NCBI RefSeq assembly: GCF_003096575.1
Contig: NZ_QEKT01000002.1
Coordinates: 217,129 to 281,128 of the forward strand
Reading direction: 5' to 3'
Length of the DNA: 64,000 nt
Source of the DNA: Convivina intestini
GTDB taxonomy: Bacteria > Bacillota > Bacilli > Lactobacillales > Lactobacillaceae
Below are positions 27,333 to 36,668 of the stretch, piece after piece; the first letter of the stretch is position 1; each line of letters starts with the position of its first letter. The translations under genes and the position numbers were made by a program. The notes beneath the pieces were generated by a model. It was given only the letters and a program-made list of their open reading frames with translations, was not told the DNA's origin and searched no databases.

Positions 27333-28700
27333 GTGTCAGCACAACTAGTTCAAGAAAAAGTTTTAAGAGATCCAATTCATAATTTCATTCACGTTCAAGA
27401 TCAGATTATTTTGGATCTCATCAATACACCAGAATTCCAGCGTTTACGCCGAGTACAACAGTTGGGGATTACTAGCAGTGTTTTCCATGGCGCTGAACAT
27501 TCCCGCTTCGGTCACTCGGTGGGGGCTTACGAATTAGCCCGACGTGTCACTGAATATTTTAATCAATACTATAGTAAAAATAATGGTCGCAATGGCTGCT
27601 GGGACCCCGCTGAGAGTTTGCTAACCATGGTGGCAGCTTTACTCCATGACGTTGGTCATGGCGCCTTCTCACATACTTTTGAGCATCTCTTCCAGACCGA
27701 TCACGAAGCCATGACTCGGGCCATCATTACTGGCGATACTGAAATTAATCGGATTTTATTGCAACAGGGACCCGATTTTCCCAATAAGGTCGCCAGTGTC
27801 ATTGCTAAAACCTACCCTAATCAACAGGTGGTGCAATTAATTTCTAGTCAATTAGATGTTGATCGAATGGATTATTTACTCCGTGACGCCTATTACACGG
27901 GTACTAAATACGGTGAGTTTGATATTGACCGGATTATGCGCACCATGCGGCCCACCACTCAGGGCATCGGCTTTGATATTCGAGGCATGCACGCGGTTGA
28001 AGATTACATTGTCAGTCGCTATCAGATGTATCAGCAAGTGTATTTCCATCCGGTTTCACGAGGCATGGAAGTCATCCTAGAGCATCTATTGCATCGTGTT
28101 AAAGAACTCCAGCAAAACCAAAATGTCGCCGAAGAGGACTTTGTTGGTCCGCTATTGCGGCCACTTTTTAGCGACCAACCCCTGTCAGTTAGGGATTACT
28201 TACGTTTAGATGATCATGTCTTTATGACTTATATTAATATTTGGCAGGATCATCCTGATCAAATTCTTTCTGATTTGGCCCAACGTTTCCTACAACGCCG
28301 GCCGTTAAAATCAATTCAAATCAATGAAAAGACGGCGCCTTATTTGGATAACCTCGAAAAAATTGTGCAAAAAGCAGGCTACAATCCAGACTATTATACC
28401 GCCCGCAACGATGCCTACGACCTTCCGTATGACGATTACAAACCCAGTGATAAAAAGCCTCGGACTCAGATTGACTTTATTCTAGAGGACGGCACCCATC
28501 AGGAGTTATCGGCCCTTTCACCCCTGGTGGCTGCCATTAAAGGCCGGGCTTCAGTTGATCAGCGGTTCTTCTTTCCAAAAGAGATGCTTAATACTGGGCC
28601 CGATGAACTCTTTGCCCAGATTCATCATAATTTTAGAAGCTTTATTAAAAATGACACCCTAACCCCGCCAGGGTTAGACAGTAAAAATGACGTCAACTAA
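27333..28700 (+). CDS. HD-domain phosphohydrolase (YwfO-like)
   Basis: A 455-residue enzyme of the HD superfamily, dNTPase/YwfO type. Metal-binding residues occur in HGAEHSRFGHSVG and ALLHDVGHGAFSHTFEH. The opening DPIHNFIHVQDQIILDLINT is typical of this family. It probably hydrolyses nucleotides or an alarmone-like compound in the cytosol; the substrate is not known here. The GTG start follows AAAGGAAAAAGG. It converges on the NiCoT gene and shares a bidirectional terminator with it. Confidence 0.87.
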   Translation: MSAQLVQEKVLRDPIHNFIHVQDQIILDLINTPEFQRLRRVQQLGITSSVFHGAEHSRFGHSVGAYELARRVTEYFNQYYSKNNGRNGCWDPAESLLTMVAALLHDVGHGAFSHTFEHLFQTDHEAMTRAIITGDTEINRILLQQGPDFPNKVASVIAKTYPNQQVVQLISSQLDVDRMDYLLRDAYYTGTKYGEFDIDRIMRTMRPTTQGIGFDIRGMHAVEDYIVSRYQMYQQVYFHPVSRGMEVILEHLLHRVKELQQNQNVAEEDFVGPLLRPLFSDQPLSVRDYLRLDDHVFMTYINIWQDHPDQILSDLAQRFLQRRPLKSIQINEKTAPYLDNLEKIVQKAGYNPDYYTARNDAYDLPYDDYKPSDKKPRTQIDFILEDGTHQELSALSPLVAAIKGRASVDQRFFFPKEMLNTGPDELFAQIHHNFRSFIKNDTLTPPGLDSKNDVN

Positions 28701-28717
28701 GATTGACGTCATTTTTT
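28683..28717. terminator. Bidirectional terminator
   Basis: A perfect 13-pair stem AAAATGACGTCAA/TTGACGTCATTTT with loop CTAAGA has A and T runs on both sides. It contains the stop codon of the HD hydrolase and ends the convergent NiCoT/leu transcript. Confidence 0.88.
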
Positions 28718-29733
28718 TAATCAGCAATTTCACGCTCAGACAGATTCATAACCCGCCAAATAGTCAAAGCCAACGTCCATACCACTACGAAGATGATCAC
28801 TAAGATAATGCCTAGTTGGTTAAAGTCCAGGCTACTAGCCCAATTTGTCAAACCATTATTCCAACCAAAAATGGCTGAAAAAGATTGGGTAAAATCAACA
28901 AAGCTAATAAAACCAGCGGCCAAAACTGAGATACTAGTTAAGATTAAGTTATAGTAAACCTTCCGATAGGAGGACGAAATAATCCAATTGTAGGTGGTAC
29001 TCATGAAAAAGCCATCCATAGTATCCATTAAACACATTCCTGCTGTAAATAATAAGGGAAAGGCTAAGGTGGTGTACCAGGCAATCCCAGCACTAGTGGC
29101 GGTAGCCGAAGTTGCTAGGACTGCAATTTGCGTGGCGGTATCAAAGCCCAAACCAAACAAGAAACCAACAATACCAACTTGCCAGTTATGTTGAATCATT
29201 TGCAACATTTTCGTAAACCAAGTATAAATTTTCGAATCTGGTACAAATTCTTCTGCCGTTTGCCCATTTTGAGCCTGTTGATTAATTTTTTTAAAGTTAC
29301 GCCAGATGCTAAACAAGATAAAAGTATTCACAACCGTTAGGAAAAACAGCATAACCCCGGCAATCATCGTCCCAAAGGCTCCGCCAATATTTTCAAAAAT
29401 TGGCATAGAATTCTTGGCCCATTCAACGAAAACCACCGTGGCAAGTGCCATCAACACGACAACCATTGAATGTCCAAAGGAAAAGCTAAAACCGACTCCC
29501 CGAGTATTCTTGCCATCGTTTAACATTTTACGGGTCATATTATCAATGGCAGCAATATGATCGACATCAAAAGCATGTCGCAAACCAAAGGTAAAGGATA
29601 ATACTGCCATACCAATAATTTCAGGATATTGGCCCATTCCAGAACCCAACAAAATAATTCCTGCTACAAGAATCAAAAGAATAAAAGTTCCGTATTTTAT
29701 GACGTCGTTTTTAAAAGTATTTGCTTTAGTCAT
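28717..29733 (-). CDS. NiCoT-family nickel/cobalt permease
   Basis: A 338-residue membrane protein with eight helices. RHAFDVDHIAAIDN contains the HX4DH signature in helix 2, and FSFGHSMVV and GLGFDTATQIAV are further NiCoT (HoxN/NixA) signatures. It imports Ni2+ or Co2+ with high affinity. AAGGAGATAATGCG precedes the ATG. It is the last gene after leuD, the broken MFS gene and the YrdC-like gene. No nickel enzyme is encoded in this window, so the user of the metal must be elsewhere. Confidence 0.92.
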   Translation of the reverse strand: MTKANTFKNDVIKYGTFILLILVAGIILLGSGMGQYPEIIGMAVLSFTFGLRHAFDVDHIAAIDNMTRKMLNDGKNTRGVGFSFSFGHSMVVVLMALATVVFVEWAKNSMPIFENIGGAFGTMIAGVMLFFLTVVNTFILFSIWRNFKKINQQAQNGQTAEEFVPDSKIYTWFTKMLQMIQHNWQVGIVGFLFGLGFDTATQIAVLATSATATSAGIAWYTTLAFPLLFTAGMCLMDTMDGFFMSTTYNWIISSSYRKVYYNLILTSISVLAAGFISFVDFTQSFSAIFGWNNGLTNWASSLDFNQLGIILVIIFVVVWTLALTIWRVMNLSEREIAD

Positions 29734-29778
29734 CGCATTATCTCCTTTGTTTGCGAAGGGGGGCCAGCTATGGACCCC

Positions 29779-30558
29779 TTAGTAGTAGAAACCGTGGCGA
29801 TAGTCCCACGAGTTAAAGATATCACTCATATTTTTCATAATTTTATCGACATCTAGACCCTTTCGAATAACGATTGGGGCCGGTTGAACACCGACTTGAC
29901 CGTTTTGTTGGGGAATCAAATTTCCTTGTTCATCAACCATGGAAACCATCACCCCTTGCTCGTAACGAGTTTCGGCTGTTTCATTGGGTTGAATTGAAGC
30001 CACGTAGTCATTAGCTTCAATAATTAAGTCGGCAGTTTGTTCGATTTGATCACCAATACCGGTAACCAAACCACGATTTCCCTGACCGGACGGATTAGCT
30101 GAGCTGGCAAAGGAGAACTTGCCATATTCTTCCCACATATGCTTAGCAATCTTTTCACTAGGCCTGCCAAATTTAATCACAAAACAGCTGGTATCGCGGC
30201 CATCCATCATTAGTTCCTGACTGCCATCGGCTGGAATCATTTTCTTAGCCTCATCCTTCCAGGGCAAGATACACCCCAACAAGATATCTTGATCCCAGTG
30301 GCGTTGATACATTTCTTCAATTTCAGGTGTCATTTGGGCCAATTCCTTGACCTGTTCCACCGAACCACACAAAACGACACCAGGCTTATTCCGCTTGCGA
30401 TTTTTAGCAGCGAATTTCCGCTCTAAACCAGCCTTATCAGAAGTCATGATAATGTAACCAACCTTAGTTGGACTAACAATCATACCCCCTTCTCCTTTTA
30501 AAATTTCAATTGCTTCGGGTTGAATAGCACCATTCCAGCTAATATGTTTATTTGACAT
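29779..30558 (-). CDS. Divergent YrdC/Sua5-like protein
   Basis: A 259-residue protein with features of the YrdC fold. KNRKRNKPGVVLC resembles the KxR nucleotide-binding motif, and FSFASSANPSGQGNRGL resembles the SAN-SG motif. The usual PGPxT and VGVR-type segments are absent and replaced by unrelated sequence (e.g. GRDTSCFVIKFGRPSEKI), and the C-terminal 60 residues are not familiar. True threonylcarbamoyl-AMP synthase is probably encoded elsewhere. This may be a paralogue acting on another ATP- or carbamoyl-dependent reaction. It lies 14 bases after the MFS gene and 45 before the NiCoT gene. Confidence 0.6.
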   Translation of the reverse strand: MSNKHISWNGAIQPEAIEILKGEGGMIVSPTKVGYIIMTSDKAGLERKFAAKNRKRNKPGVVLCGSVEQVKELAQMTPEIEEMYQRHWDQDILLGCILPWKDEAKKMIPADGSQELMMDGRDTSCFVIKFGRPSEKIAKHMWEEYGKFSFASSANPSGQGNRGLVTGIGDQIEQTADLIIEANDYVASIQPNETAETRYEQGVMVSMVDEQGNLIPQQNGQVGVQPAPIVIRKGLDVDKIMKNMSDIFNSWDYRHGFYY

Positions 30559-30572
30559 TGTTATATTCTCCT

Positions 30573-31859
30573 TTAATTAATTGTGCGTTGTTTAGTTTCT
30601 GGCCCCATCACTGCAACTACAATGGCCGCAATAATGGCAACCGTCGCCATGAAGTAAAAAATTAAGTTAGCGTTAACTCGGGTTAGCGCCCAAGCCACTA
30701 AGTAGGGAGTTAAGACCGTTAAAATTTTAGCCACTGCATTGGCATAACCGGCTCCACGGAAGCGGAAATAAGTTGGAAACAACTCAGACATATAGACACT
30801 GACGATTGAAGCCATCAAGATATAAATGGTTGTAACCAAACAGAAACCAACGATTAAAACCCAAGCAATTTGGCGTTGTTGGGCATAGATTAACCCTAAA
30901 ATGGCCGTTATGATAAATGCCGGTACAATGACCGTTTTTCGACCGATTCGATCAACTAAGATTGCCCCAATCAAGGCTCCTAAAGGTGCCCCAGCCATCA
31001 TTACCGCTGAAAACCCTAAGGAATGGACGACATTTAGCCCCTGTTTTACTAACAAAGTGGGCATCCAGGAGGTAAAGGTATACTGAACCAAATTGACCGC
31101 CGAAATTGCCACGGTCGCCACTATCAAACCTCGTCCTAAACTAATTCGAACGGGTCCCTGGTCACTGATTGGTTGTTTGAATTGGGTATGCCCATTGACT
31201 TATAATTTTTGAATGATTGCTTCGGCTTCTTGATAACGCCCTTTGCTAATCAACCACCGCGGGGATTCTGGAAAATTATGCCGAATAATCCATAAAATCA
31301 AGGCTGCAATACCAATAATGATAAAAGTTGACCGCCAACTATAGCGTGGAATCACTACAGCTGCCAAAACCAAGGTCAAGGGGGCAGCCATATTAGCAAT
31401 CACTGACACTGAAGCTGACCAACGGCCTCGGGTGGCCACTGGGGCAAATTCATTAATAAGAGCAAACCCAGTCACTATTTCAGCGCCTAAACCAATCGCG
31501 GCGATAAAACGGAGGACAATTAAAGCCCAAACGTTTGGAGCAAAAGCAGCTAAGACGGTGAAAAAGCCAAACAACACTAAATTGATTTGATAGGCCTGCC
31601 GACGACCAAAGTAATCACCAATTAAGCCAGCCCAAAGTGATCCAAAGAATAAGCCTAGGAAGCCGGCTGATAAAAACATTGATCCCTGGGCAATCGTGGC
31701 AAAATGATTGGCAATAATGGCACTGTTGACGGCACTGGCCAGATAAACATCGGCCCCATCCAAAATCATCCCGGCTGCTACCATGGCGAAAACCTTATAA
31801 AAAAGTGGTGTCGCCCGACTAATATTCATTCGATTTTTTAATTCTATTGCTGGATCCAT
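30573..31859 (-). pseudogene. MFS transporter interrupted by an in-frame TAA
   Basis: One frame of 429 codons encodes a 12-helix MFS metabolite:H+ symporter (DGADVYLAS, GDYFGRRQAYQ, FPESPRWLI, LVDRIGRKTVIV). Codon 220 is TAA (31200-31202), located in the central loop between the two six-helix halves: QKL-stop-VNGHTQF. The halves remain in the same frame, so a single base change explains it. It starts eight bases after leuD with AGGAGG upstream, so it was part of the leu transcript. Residual expression of half-proteins or readthrough is possible but unlikely to be functional. Confidence 0.85.
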
Positions 31860-31867
31860 CCTGCCTC

Positions 31868-32452
31868 CTAGCCAAAGTTGGGACGTTTTTGTTCAAAAGC
31901 CGTAATTTGATTGGCAAATTGCAGTGTATGGTCAATATCGTCCTCGCCTTTAATAAACTTTTCTTTCCATTGCGGATTAATATCAAAATGAAAAGCCTGG
32001 GTATTATAAATAACTTCTTGTTGCGGTAAATTAATCGTAATCAACTCATCGGCCTTGACCTGACGCAAGACTGCCCGATCAGCTTCGGGCAAGACAATGG
32101 GTAAGAGGCCGTTTTTAGTAGCATTCATGTAAAAAATATCGGAAAAGCCACCGGCAATCACAGCTTTAAAGCCGTAATCAGTCAAGGCCCAAACGGCATG
32201 TTCTCTTGAAGAACCAGAGCCAAAATCAGTTCCTGTAATTAAAATGGTGGCCCCTTTATGTTCTGGCTTATTTAACTCAAAATCAGGATTTAAAGACCCA
32301 TCTTCCAAGTAGCGCCAATCAAAAAATAAGTCTTTGCCAAATCCGGTTTTTAAAATGTTTTTCAAAAATTGCTTAGGCAAAATGATATCAGTATTGATAC
32401 TGTCGTTTGGAATCACAACGGCCCGGCCAATTTCTTCTGTAAAAGCTTTCAT
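31868..32452 (-). CDS. leuD: 3-isopropylmalate dehydratase small subunit
   Basis: This 194-residue swivel subunit pairs with LeuC to isomerise 2- to 3-isopropylmalate in leucine synthesis. [18 protein letters not shown] and [15 protein letters not shown] are diagnostic. The length is normal. Its ATG overlaps the leuC stop (ATGA) and has GGGGGAG upstream, so expression is coupled. Confidence 0.97.
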   Translation of the reverse strand: MKAFTEEIGRAVVIPNDSINTDIILPKQFLKNILKTGFGKDLFFDWRYLEDGSLNPDFELNKPEHKGATILITGTDFGSGSSREHAVWALTDYGFKAVIAGGFSDIFYMNATKNGLLPIVLPEADRAVLRQVKADELITINLPQQEVIYNTQAFHFDINPQWKEKFIKGEDDIDHTLQFANQITAFEQKRPNFG

Positions 32453-33840
32453 TTTGACTCCCCCTCTCCAGCATCTAATTGTGTTATATCAACAAAATGG
32501 CCAGCAATACCAGCCGCTGCAACCATGGCTGGTGAGGCCAAATGCGTCCGTGAACCAGCTCCTTGACGACCAATAAAATTACGATTAGAAGTCGAGGCAG
32601 CATGCATGCCAGCTGGAATTTTATCTGGATTCATGGCCAAACAGGCCGAACAACCTGGCTCGCGCCACTCACAACCAGCATCTTCAAAAATTTTAGCAAG
32701 GCCATTTTTAATGGCCTTATTTCGAATGGCCCGACTACCGGGGACAATCCAGGCCGTAATATTGGGTGCTAGGTGCTTACCTTTCATCATTTGAGCAGCA
32801 ATTTCTAGATCCTCGTAGCGGCTATTAGTACAAGAACCAATAAACAGATAATCTAGCGGAATTTCCTCGGCCTTCATGCCAGGATGTAGACCAATATAGT
32901 CATAGGCCGCCTGATCATTGCCATCTTTAATGGCCGGCGTAAGTTGATCGACTGGCATGGCCATCCCCGGATTAGTTCCCCAGGTAATCATCGGTTTCAA
33001 ATCACTGACATCAAAGGTTAGCCTTTCATCGAAGGCACTTTCATCATCGGTATAAAAACTTTCCCAATATTTTTGTGCCGCCGCAAAATCCTTGGGGGCA
33101 AATTCACGGCCCTTAATATAATCAAAAGTAGTTTGATCAGGCCGAACCATCCCCGTTTTTGAACCAGCTTCAATGGACATGTTGCACATGGTCAAGCGGG
33201 CTTCCATCGACAACTTTTCAACCGCTTCGCCATAAAATTCAATCGCATAGCCAGTTCCAAAGGAAACACCATACTTAGCGATTATGCCCATAATAATATC
33301 TTTGGCATATGTATTAGCCGGTAGAGTACCCGTAATTTTAATGCCCATGGTTTTAGGCTTTACCTGCCAAATCGTTTGTGTGGCCATCACGTGTTCAACT
33401 TCAGAGGTACCGATTCCAAAAGCAATCGTGCCAAAAGCCCCGTGAGTTGCTGTATGTGAATCTCCACAGACAATGACTTTAGCCGGTTGCGTTAATCCCC
33501 GTTCTGGTCCTACTACGTGCACAATACCCTGCTGATCATCCCCAATGGAAGCCAAGGGTACATCAAATTCTTTACAATTGCGTTCCAGCGTTTCCATCTG
33601 TAGCCGTGACATTTCATCTTGTACATTAAAAATATCCTTGGTCGGCACATTGTGGTCCATGGTAGCAAAGGTTAAATCCGGCCGACGTAAACGACGATGC
33701 ATTGACCGCAAACCATCAAAAGGTTGGGGGGAAGTGACTTCATGAATCAAATGGAGGTCAACATAGAGCAACTGTGGTTCGCCCACCTGTCCAGCAATTA
33801 CGTGGGCATCCCAAATTTTGTCAAATAATGTCTTACTCAT
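32449..33840 (-). CDS. leuC: 3-isopropylmalate dehydratase large subunit
   Basis: This 463-residue aconitase-family subunit holds the 4Fe-4S cluster. The ligands are in [13 protein letters not shown] and [12 protein letters not shown]. Substrate loops include [14 protein letters not shown]. The start MSKTLFDK at 33840 has GAGAGGAG upstream and lies just after the leuB stop; the longer frame to 33870 is not supported. Cluster supply may come from the adjacent suf operon. Confidence 0.97.
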   Translation of the reverse strand: MSKTLFDKIWDAHVIAGQVGEPQLLYVDLHLIHEVTSPQPFDGLRSMHRRLRRPDLTFATMDHNVPTKDIFNVQDEMSRLQMETLERNCKEFDVPLASIGDDQQGIVHVVGPERGLTQPAKVIVCGDSHTATHGAFGTIAFGIGTSEVEHVMATQTIWQVKPKTMGIKITGTLPANTYAKDIIMGIIAKYGVSFGTGYAIEFYGEAVEKLSMEARLTMCNMSIEAGSKTGMVRPDQTTFDYIKGREFAPKDFAAAQKYWESFYTDDESAFDERLTFDVSDLKPMITWGTNPGMAMPVDQLTPAIKDGNDQAAYDYIGLHPGMKAEEIPLDYLFIGSCTNSRYEDLEIAAQMMKGKHLAPNITAWIVPGSRAIRNKAIKNGLAKIFEDAGCEWREPGCSACLAMNPDKIPAGMHAASTSNRNFIGRQGAGSRTHLASPAMVAAAGIAGHFVDITQLDAGEGESK

Positions 33841-33844
33841 TGAC

Positions 33845-34903
33845 CTAATTCTCCTCTCTAATAAAGTCAACTAGGGCTTGGGTCATACTTGCTGTCGTCT
33901 GACTCCCACCCATATCCGATGTCACGATTTTATGGGCAATTACATAGTCAACAGCAGCTTGAATCTTGTGTGCAATCTGGTTTTCATTAAAACTTTGTGC
34001 CATCATCATCGCCACGGTATTAACCATCGAAAGTGGATTGGCAATCCCTTTTCCAGCAATGTCGGGTGCCGATCCGTGAATTGGTTCATATAAATTAGGC
34101 CCATTGACCCCGATTGACATCGATGGAATTTGTCCGATTGAACCAGTAATCTGAGCGGCTTCATCGCTTAAAATATCACCAAACAAATTCGGCGTAATCA
34201 CCACATCAAACTGAGCGGGATGGGCAATGATGGCCATTGACATTGCATCAACATAACGATAATCAACTTGCACATCCGGATAACGATGACTAAATTCCTG
34301 CCCAATTTGTCGCCATAATTTTGAAGTGGCTAAAACATTGGATTTATCAACCACAGTGACATGGCGCTTGCGCTGTTGAGCTAACTGGAAACCAACGGCC
34401 ATAATCCGTTCAATTTCAGCGCGACTATAATACATTGTGTCGACTGCCTCATCCTGATCAAGTCGCCGCGGTTGCCCAAAGTAAGCCCCCGAAGTTAATT
34501 CACGAACAATCACAAAATCGGTACCGGTTACATTTTCACCCTTTAAAGGCGAGCGCTCAATCTGAGCTGGTGACACTTGCGTGGGGCGAATATTAGCAAA
34601 TAAATTCAAAGCCGAACGAATGCCTAACAAACCAGCTTCTGGTCGAACTGGGGCTTGATCCCACTTCGGACCGCCAATCGCACTCAGCAAAATTGCATCT
34701 GCCTGTTGAGCCGTTTGGATGGTTTCGTCTGGTAGGGGATCTCCAACCTGATCAATGCCAGCCCCACCAAAGGGACATTCAATTAGTTCATATTTAAAGT
34801 CGGTTCCCTGGGTTGCGGCAGCCAAAACGGTCAAGCCGGCCGCCATAATTTCGGGTCCAATATAATCACCAGGTAGCACAACGATTTTTTTCTTGCCAGT
34901 CAT
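33845..34903 (-). CDS. leuB: 3-isopropylmalate dehydrogenase
   Basis: A 352-residue NAD-dependent beta-decarboxylating dehydrogenase of the leucine pathway. [17 protein letters not shown] at the N-terminus, [14 protein letters not shown] and the metal-binding [17 protein letters not shown] are signatures. It is complete. The ATG follows the leuA stop directly (TAAATG), implying translational coupling. Confidence 0.97.
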   Translation of the reverse strand: MTGKKKIVVLPGDYIGPEIMAAGLTVLAAATQGTDFKYELIECPFGGAGIDQVGDPLPDETIQTAQQADAILLSAIGGPKWDQAPVRPEAGLLGIRSALNLFANIRPTQVSPAQIERSPLKGENVTGTDFVIVRELTSGAYFGQPRRLDQDEAVDTMYYSRAEIERIMAVGFQLAQQRKRHVTVVDKSNVLATSKLWRQIGQEFSHRYPDVQVDYRYVDAMSMAIIAHPAQFDVVITPNLFGDILSDEAAQITGSIGQIPSMSIGVNGPNLYEPIHGSAPDIAGKGIANPLSMVNTVAMMMAQSFNENQIAHKIQAAVDYVIAHKIVTSDMGGSQTTASMTQALVDFIREEN

Positions 34904-36070
34904 TTAGCCATTCACCACCCTTTTTTCATATATACTCGCCATCATGCTCTCCAATTGATCTTCATCGACGATATCAACCTCTTCAGCCATGGCTTTAAAG
35001 CGGGGAAAGATGTTATGCATATCTTCTTTGCCAATTTCATAACCCATCTCATTTAATTTGGACATTACCGCATGCGATCCTGATAGCTTCCCTAACGGCA
35101 AACTAGCTTTAGCACCGACCATGGCCGGACTCAAAATTTCATAGGTTTCAGGATTCTTTAAATAGCCATCCTGATGGATACCGGATTCGTGAGCAAAGGC
35201 ATTGCGACCCATAATCGGTTTATTTGGTGCAATAGCAATCTTAGACATCCGAGCAATTTGATTAGAAACTTTTTTTGATTGGACTAAATCGATATTGGTC
35301 GATACTTGGAATTTATCCTGTCGAACTTGCAAAGCTACCGCTGTTTCAATCAAATCAACATTACCGGCCCGTTCGCCAATCCCATTAATCGTTCCCTGTA
35401 CTTCGGTAGCACCATGCTCGATTCCTGCCAAGGCATTGGCATTGGCCAAACCCAAATCATTGTGGGTGTGGGTGGACCAACCAATTTGATTAAATTCCTT
35501 AATTTGACTCTTAAAGTTTTCAAAAATCTGACCAAATTCATCCGGCGTGGAATAACCCACTGTATCTGGAATATTAATCATTTTGGCTCCGGCATCAATC
35601 GCTCTTTGCACTGCTTGTACTAAAAATTCAGGTTCAGTTCGGGTGGCATCTTCTGGTGAAAAAATAATGTCATCCATGTAGTTTTTAACATAGCTAATAT
35701 CAGCGGTAATTTTATCCAAAATCTCTTGCTTACTCATATGCAGCTTTGATTGTCGATGAATTGGCGATGTTGCAATGAAAATATGAATAGCTGGATGAGC
35801 GGCTCCCCGGGTTGATTCGATGACTGCATCAATATCCTTTCGAACCATCCGCGCCAAGCCAACAACCTTACTATCCTTAATTGTTTTAGCAATCGCTTGG
35901 ACGGCCTTAAAGTCCTTGTCAGAAGCCGCAGGGAAACCGGTTTCAATTGCATCAACACCATAGGCTTCCAAGGACTGAGCGATGCTCACCTTTTCTTGAT
36001 TAGAAAAGTTCACGCCAATTGTTTGCTCACCATCACGTAAAGTTGTATCGTAAAATGTTATTTCTCTCAT
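34904..36070 (-). CDS. leuA: 2-isopropylmalate synthase lacking the regulatory domain
   Basis: This enzyme condenses acetyl-CoA with 2-oxoisovalerate, the first committed step to leucine. DTTLRDGEQTIGVNFS, STHTHNDLGLANANAL (metal His pair) and NGIGERAGN define the TIM barrel, and the linker subdomains continue to about residue 385. At 388 residues it ends where the C-terminal leucine-binding domain of ~510-residue homologues would begin. The stop is followed at once by leuB, so this looks native rather than a recent break. Feedback inhibition by leucine should be absent. Control would then rest on the leader attenuator. Confidence 0.93.
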   Translation of the reverse strand: MREITFYDTTLRDGEQTIGVNFSNQEKVSIAQSLEAYGVDAIETGFPAASDKDFKAVQAIAKTIKDSKVVGLARMVRKDIDAVIESTRGAAHPAIHIFIATSPIHRQSKLHMSKQEILDKITADISYVKNYMDDIIFSPEDATRTEPEFLVQAVQRAIDAGAKMINIPDTVGYSTPDEFGQIFENFKSQIKEFNQIGWSTHTHNDLGLANANALAGIEHGATEVQGTINGIGERAGNVDLIETAVALQVRQDKFQVSTNIDLVQSKKVSNQIARMSKIAIAPNKPIMGRNAFAHESGIHQDGYLKNPETYEILSPAMVGAKASLPLGKLSGSHAVMSKLNEMGYEIGKEDMHNIFPRFKAMAEEVDIVDEDQLESMMASIYEKRVVNG

Positions 36071-36090
36071 TTACTTCTCTCCTTTATACT

Positions 36091-36124
36091 AAAAAAACGG
36101 ACTAATCTGATAGACTAGTCCGTT
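36091..36124 (-). terminator. leu attenuator terminator
   Basis: The minus-strand stem AACGGACTAGTCT/AGATTAGTCCGTT is followed by a T-run, 20 bases before leuA. An alternative upstream pairing (GTTAG...AGAAAC with GTTTCTAAC, and GACTAG with CTAGTC) overlaps its 5' arm and would act as antiterminator. Confidence 0.85.
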
Positions 36125-36196
36125 AGAAACACGAATTGCACTCCTGCGGCTAGTCATTGGTTTCTACCTAACAACCAGCCTCAAAAGCCCCGCTTG

Positions 36197-36268
36197 CTAG
36201 GAATACCTGAGCAAGCTGAGGAGGGCTGATGATTGATTAATAATAATGTTCTTTTGAGTGTTTTGCAT
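36197..36268 (-). CDS. leuL: leu operon leader peptide
   Basis: A 23-codon frame MQNTQKNIIINQSSALLSLLRYS has AGGAGG seven bases before its ATG at 36268. It contains three consecutive Ile codons and a Leu-Leu-Ser-Leu-Leu block near the end. The stop codon falls inside a perfect hairpin (GCTTGCT/AGCAAGC), and the attenuator lies downstream. This is the arrangement of ribosome-mediated attenuation. Stalling at Leu (and perhaps Ile) codons when the charged tRNA is scarce should allow transcription into leuA. Confidence 0.85.
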   Translation of the reverse strand: MQNTQKNIIINQSSALLSLLRYS

Positions 36269-36300
36269 TTCGTGTTCCTCCTAATTTAATTTATGAGCTA

Positions 36301-36329
36301 ATTCTAATATTATTATCATTTAAAGTCAA
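36301..36329 (-). promoter_or_regulatory. leu operon promoter
   Basis: TTGACT (36329-36324) and TAGAAT (36306-36301) on the minus strand are separated by 17 bases, each one base from consensus. The predicted start is about 25 bases before the leader peptide. The region 36071-36355 is thus fully explained by promoter, leader peptide and attenuator. Confidence 0.78.
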
Positions 36330-36355
36330 GGGAAATTTTATATATTTTTCACAAT

Positions 36356-36664
36356 TCAATATAAACCAAGACTCATTCGGGCAAAAGGCGACATGTGATT
36401 AATCGCCCACTGAGGTTGCCAAACGTGTTCAACCCGCACGGAAACAACCTCTGGTAGCACTGCCAGCGCTTCTTTCACTAGCGCTTCAATGATGGCGCTG
36501 ATTGGACACCCCATCGTCGCTGAGTCCAATTTGATCACCAACAAACCAGATTGGTCAAAAGTAACTTGATTAATAAAGCCCAAATTCACAACATCAAGGC
36601 GTAACTCTGGATCAATTACCGTTGTTAACACTGCCATGATTCGATTATGCTGACTTTCATCCAT
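36356..36664 (-). CDS. sufT: SufT-like MIP18/DUF59 protein
   Basis: A 102-residue protein of the MIP18 (DUF59) family with DPELRLDVVNLGFI and the conserved cysteine in TMGCPISAII. SufT-type members assist maturation of iron-sulfur proteins after assembly on SufBCD. It starts five bases after the sufB stop and is the last gene of the suf operon, which fits the role. The gene name follows the family; activity here is inferred. Confidence 0.82.
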   Translation of the reverse strand: MDESQHNRIMAVLTTVIDPELRLDVVNLGFINQVTFDQSGLLVIKLDSATMGCPISAIIEALVKEALAVLPEVVSVRVEHVWQPQWAINHMSPFARMSLGLY

Positions 36665-36668
36665 ATCA

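Noticed and set aside
36307..36355. Possible CodY box upstream of the leu promoter
   Set aside because: The best match to AATTTTCWGAAAATT has about five mismatches of fifteen, which is expected by chance in A+T-rich DNA.
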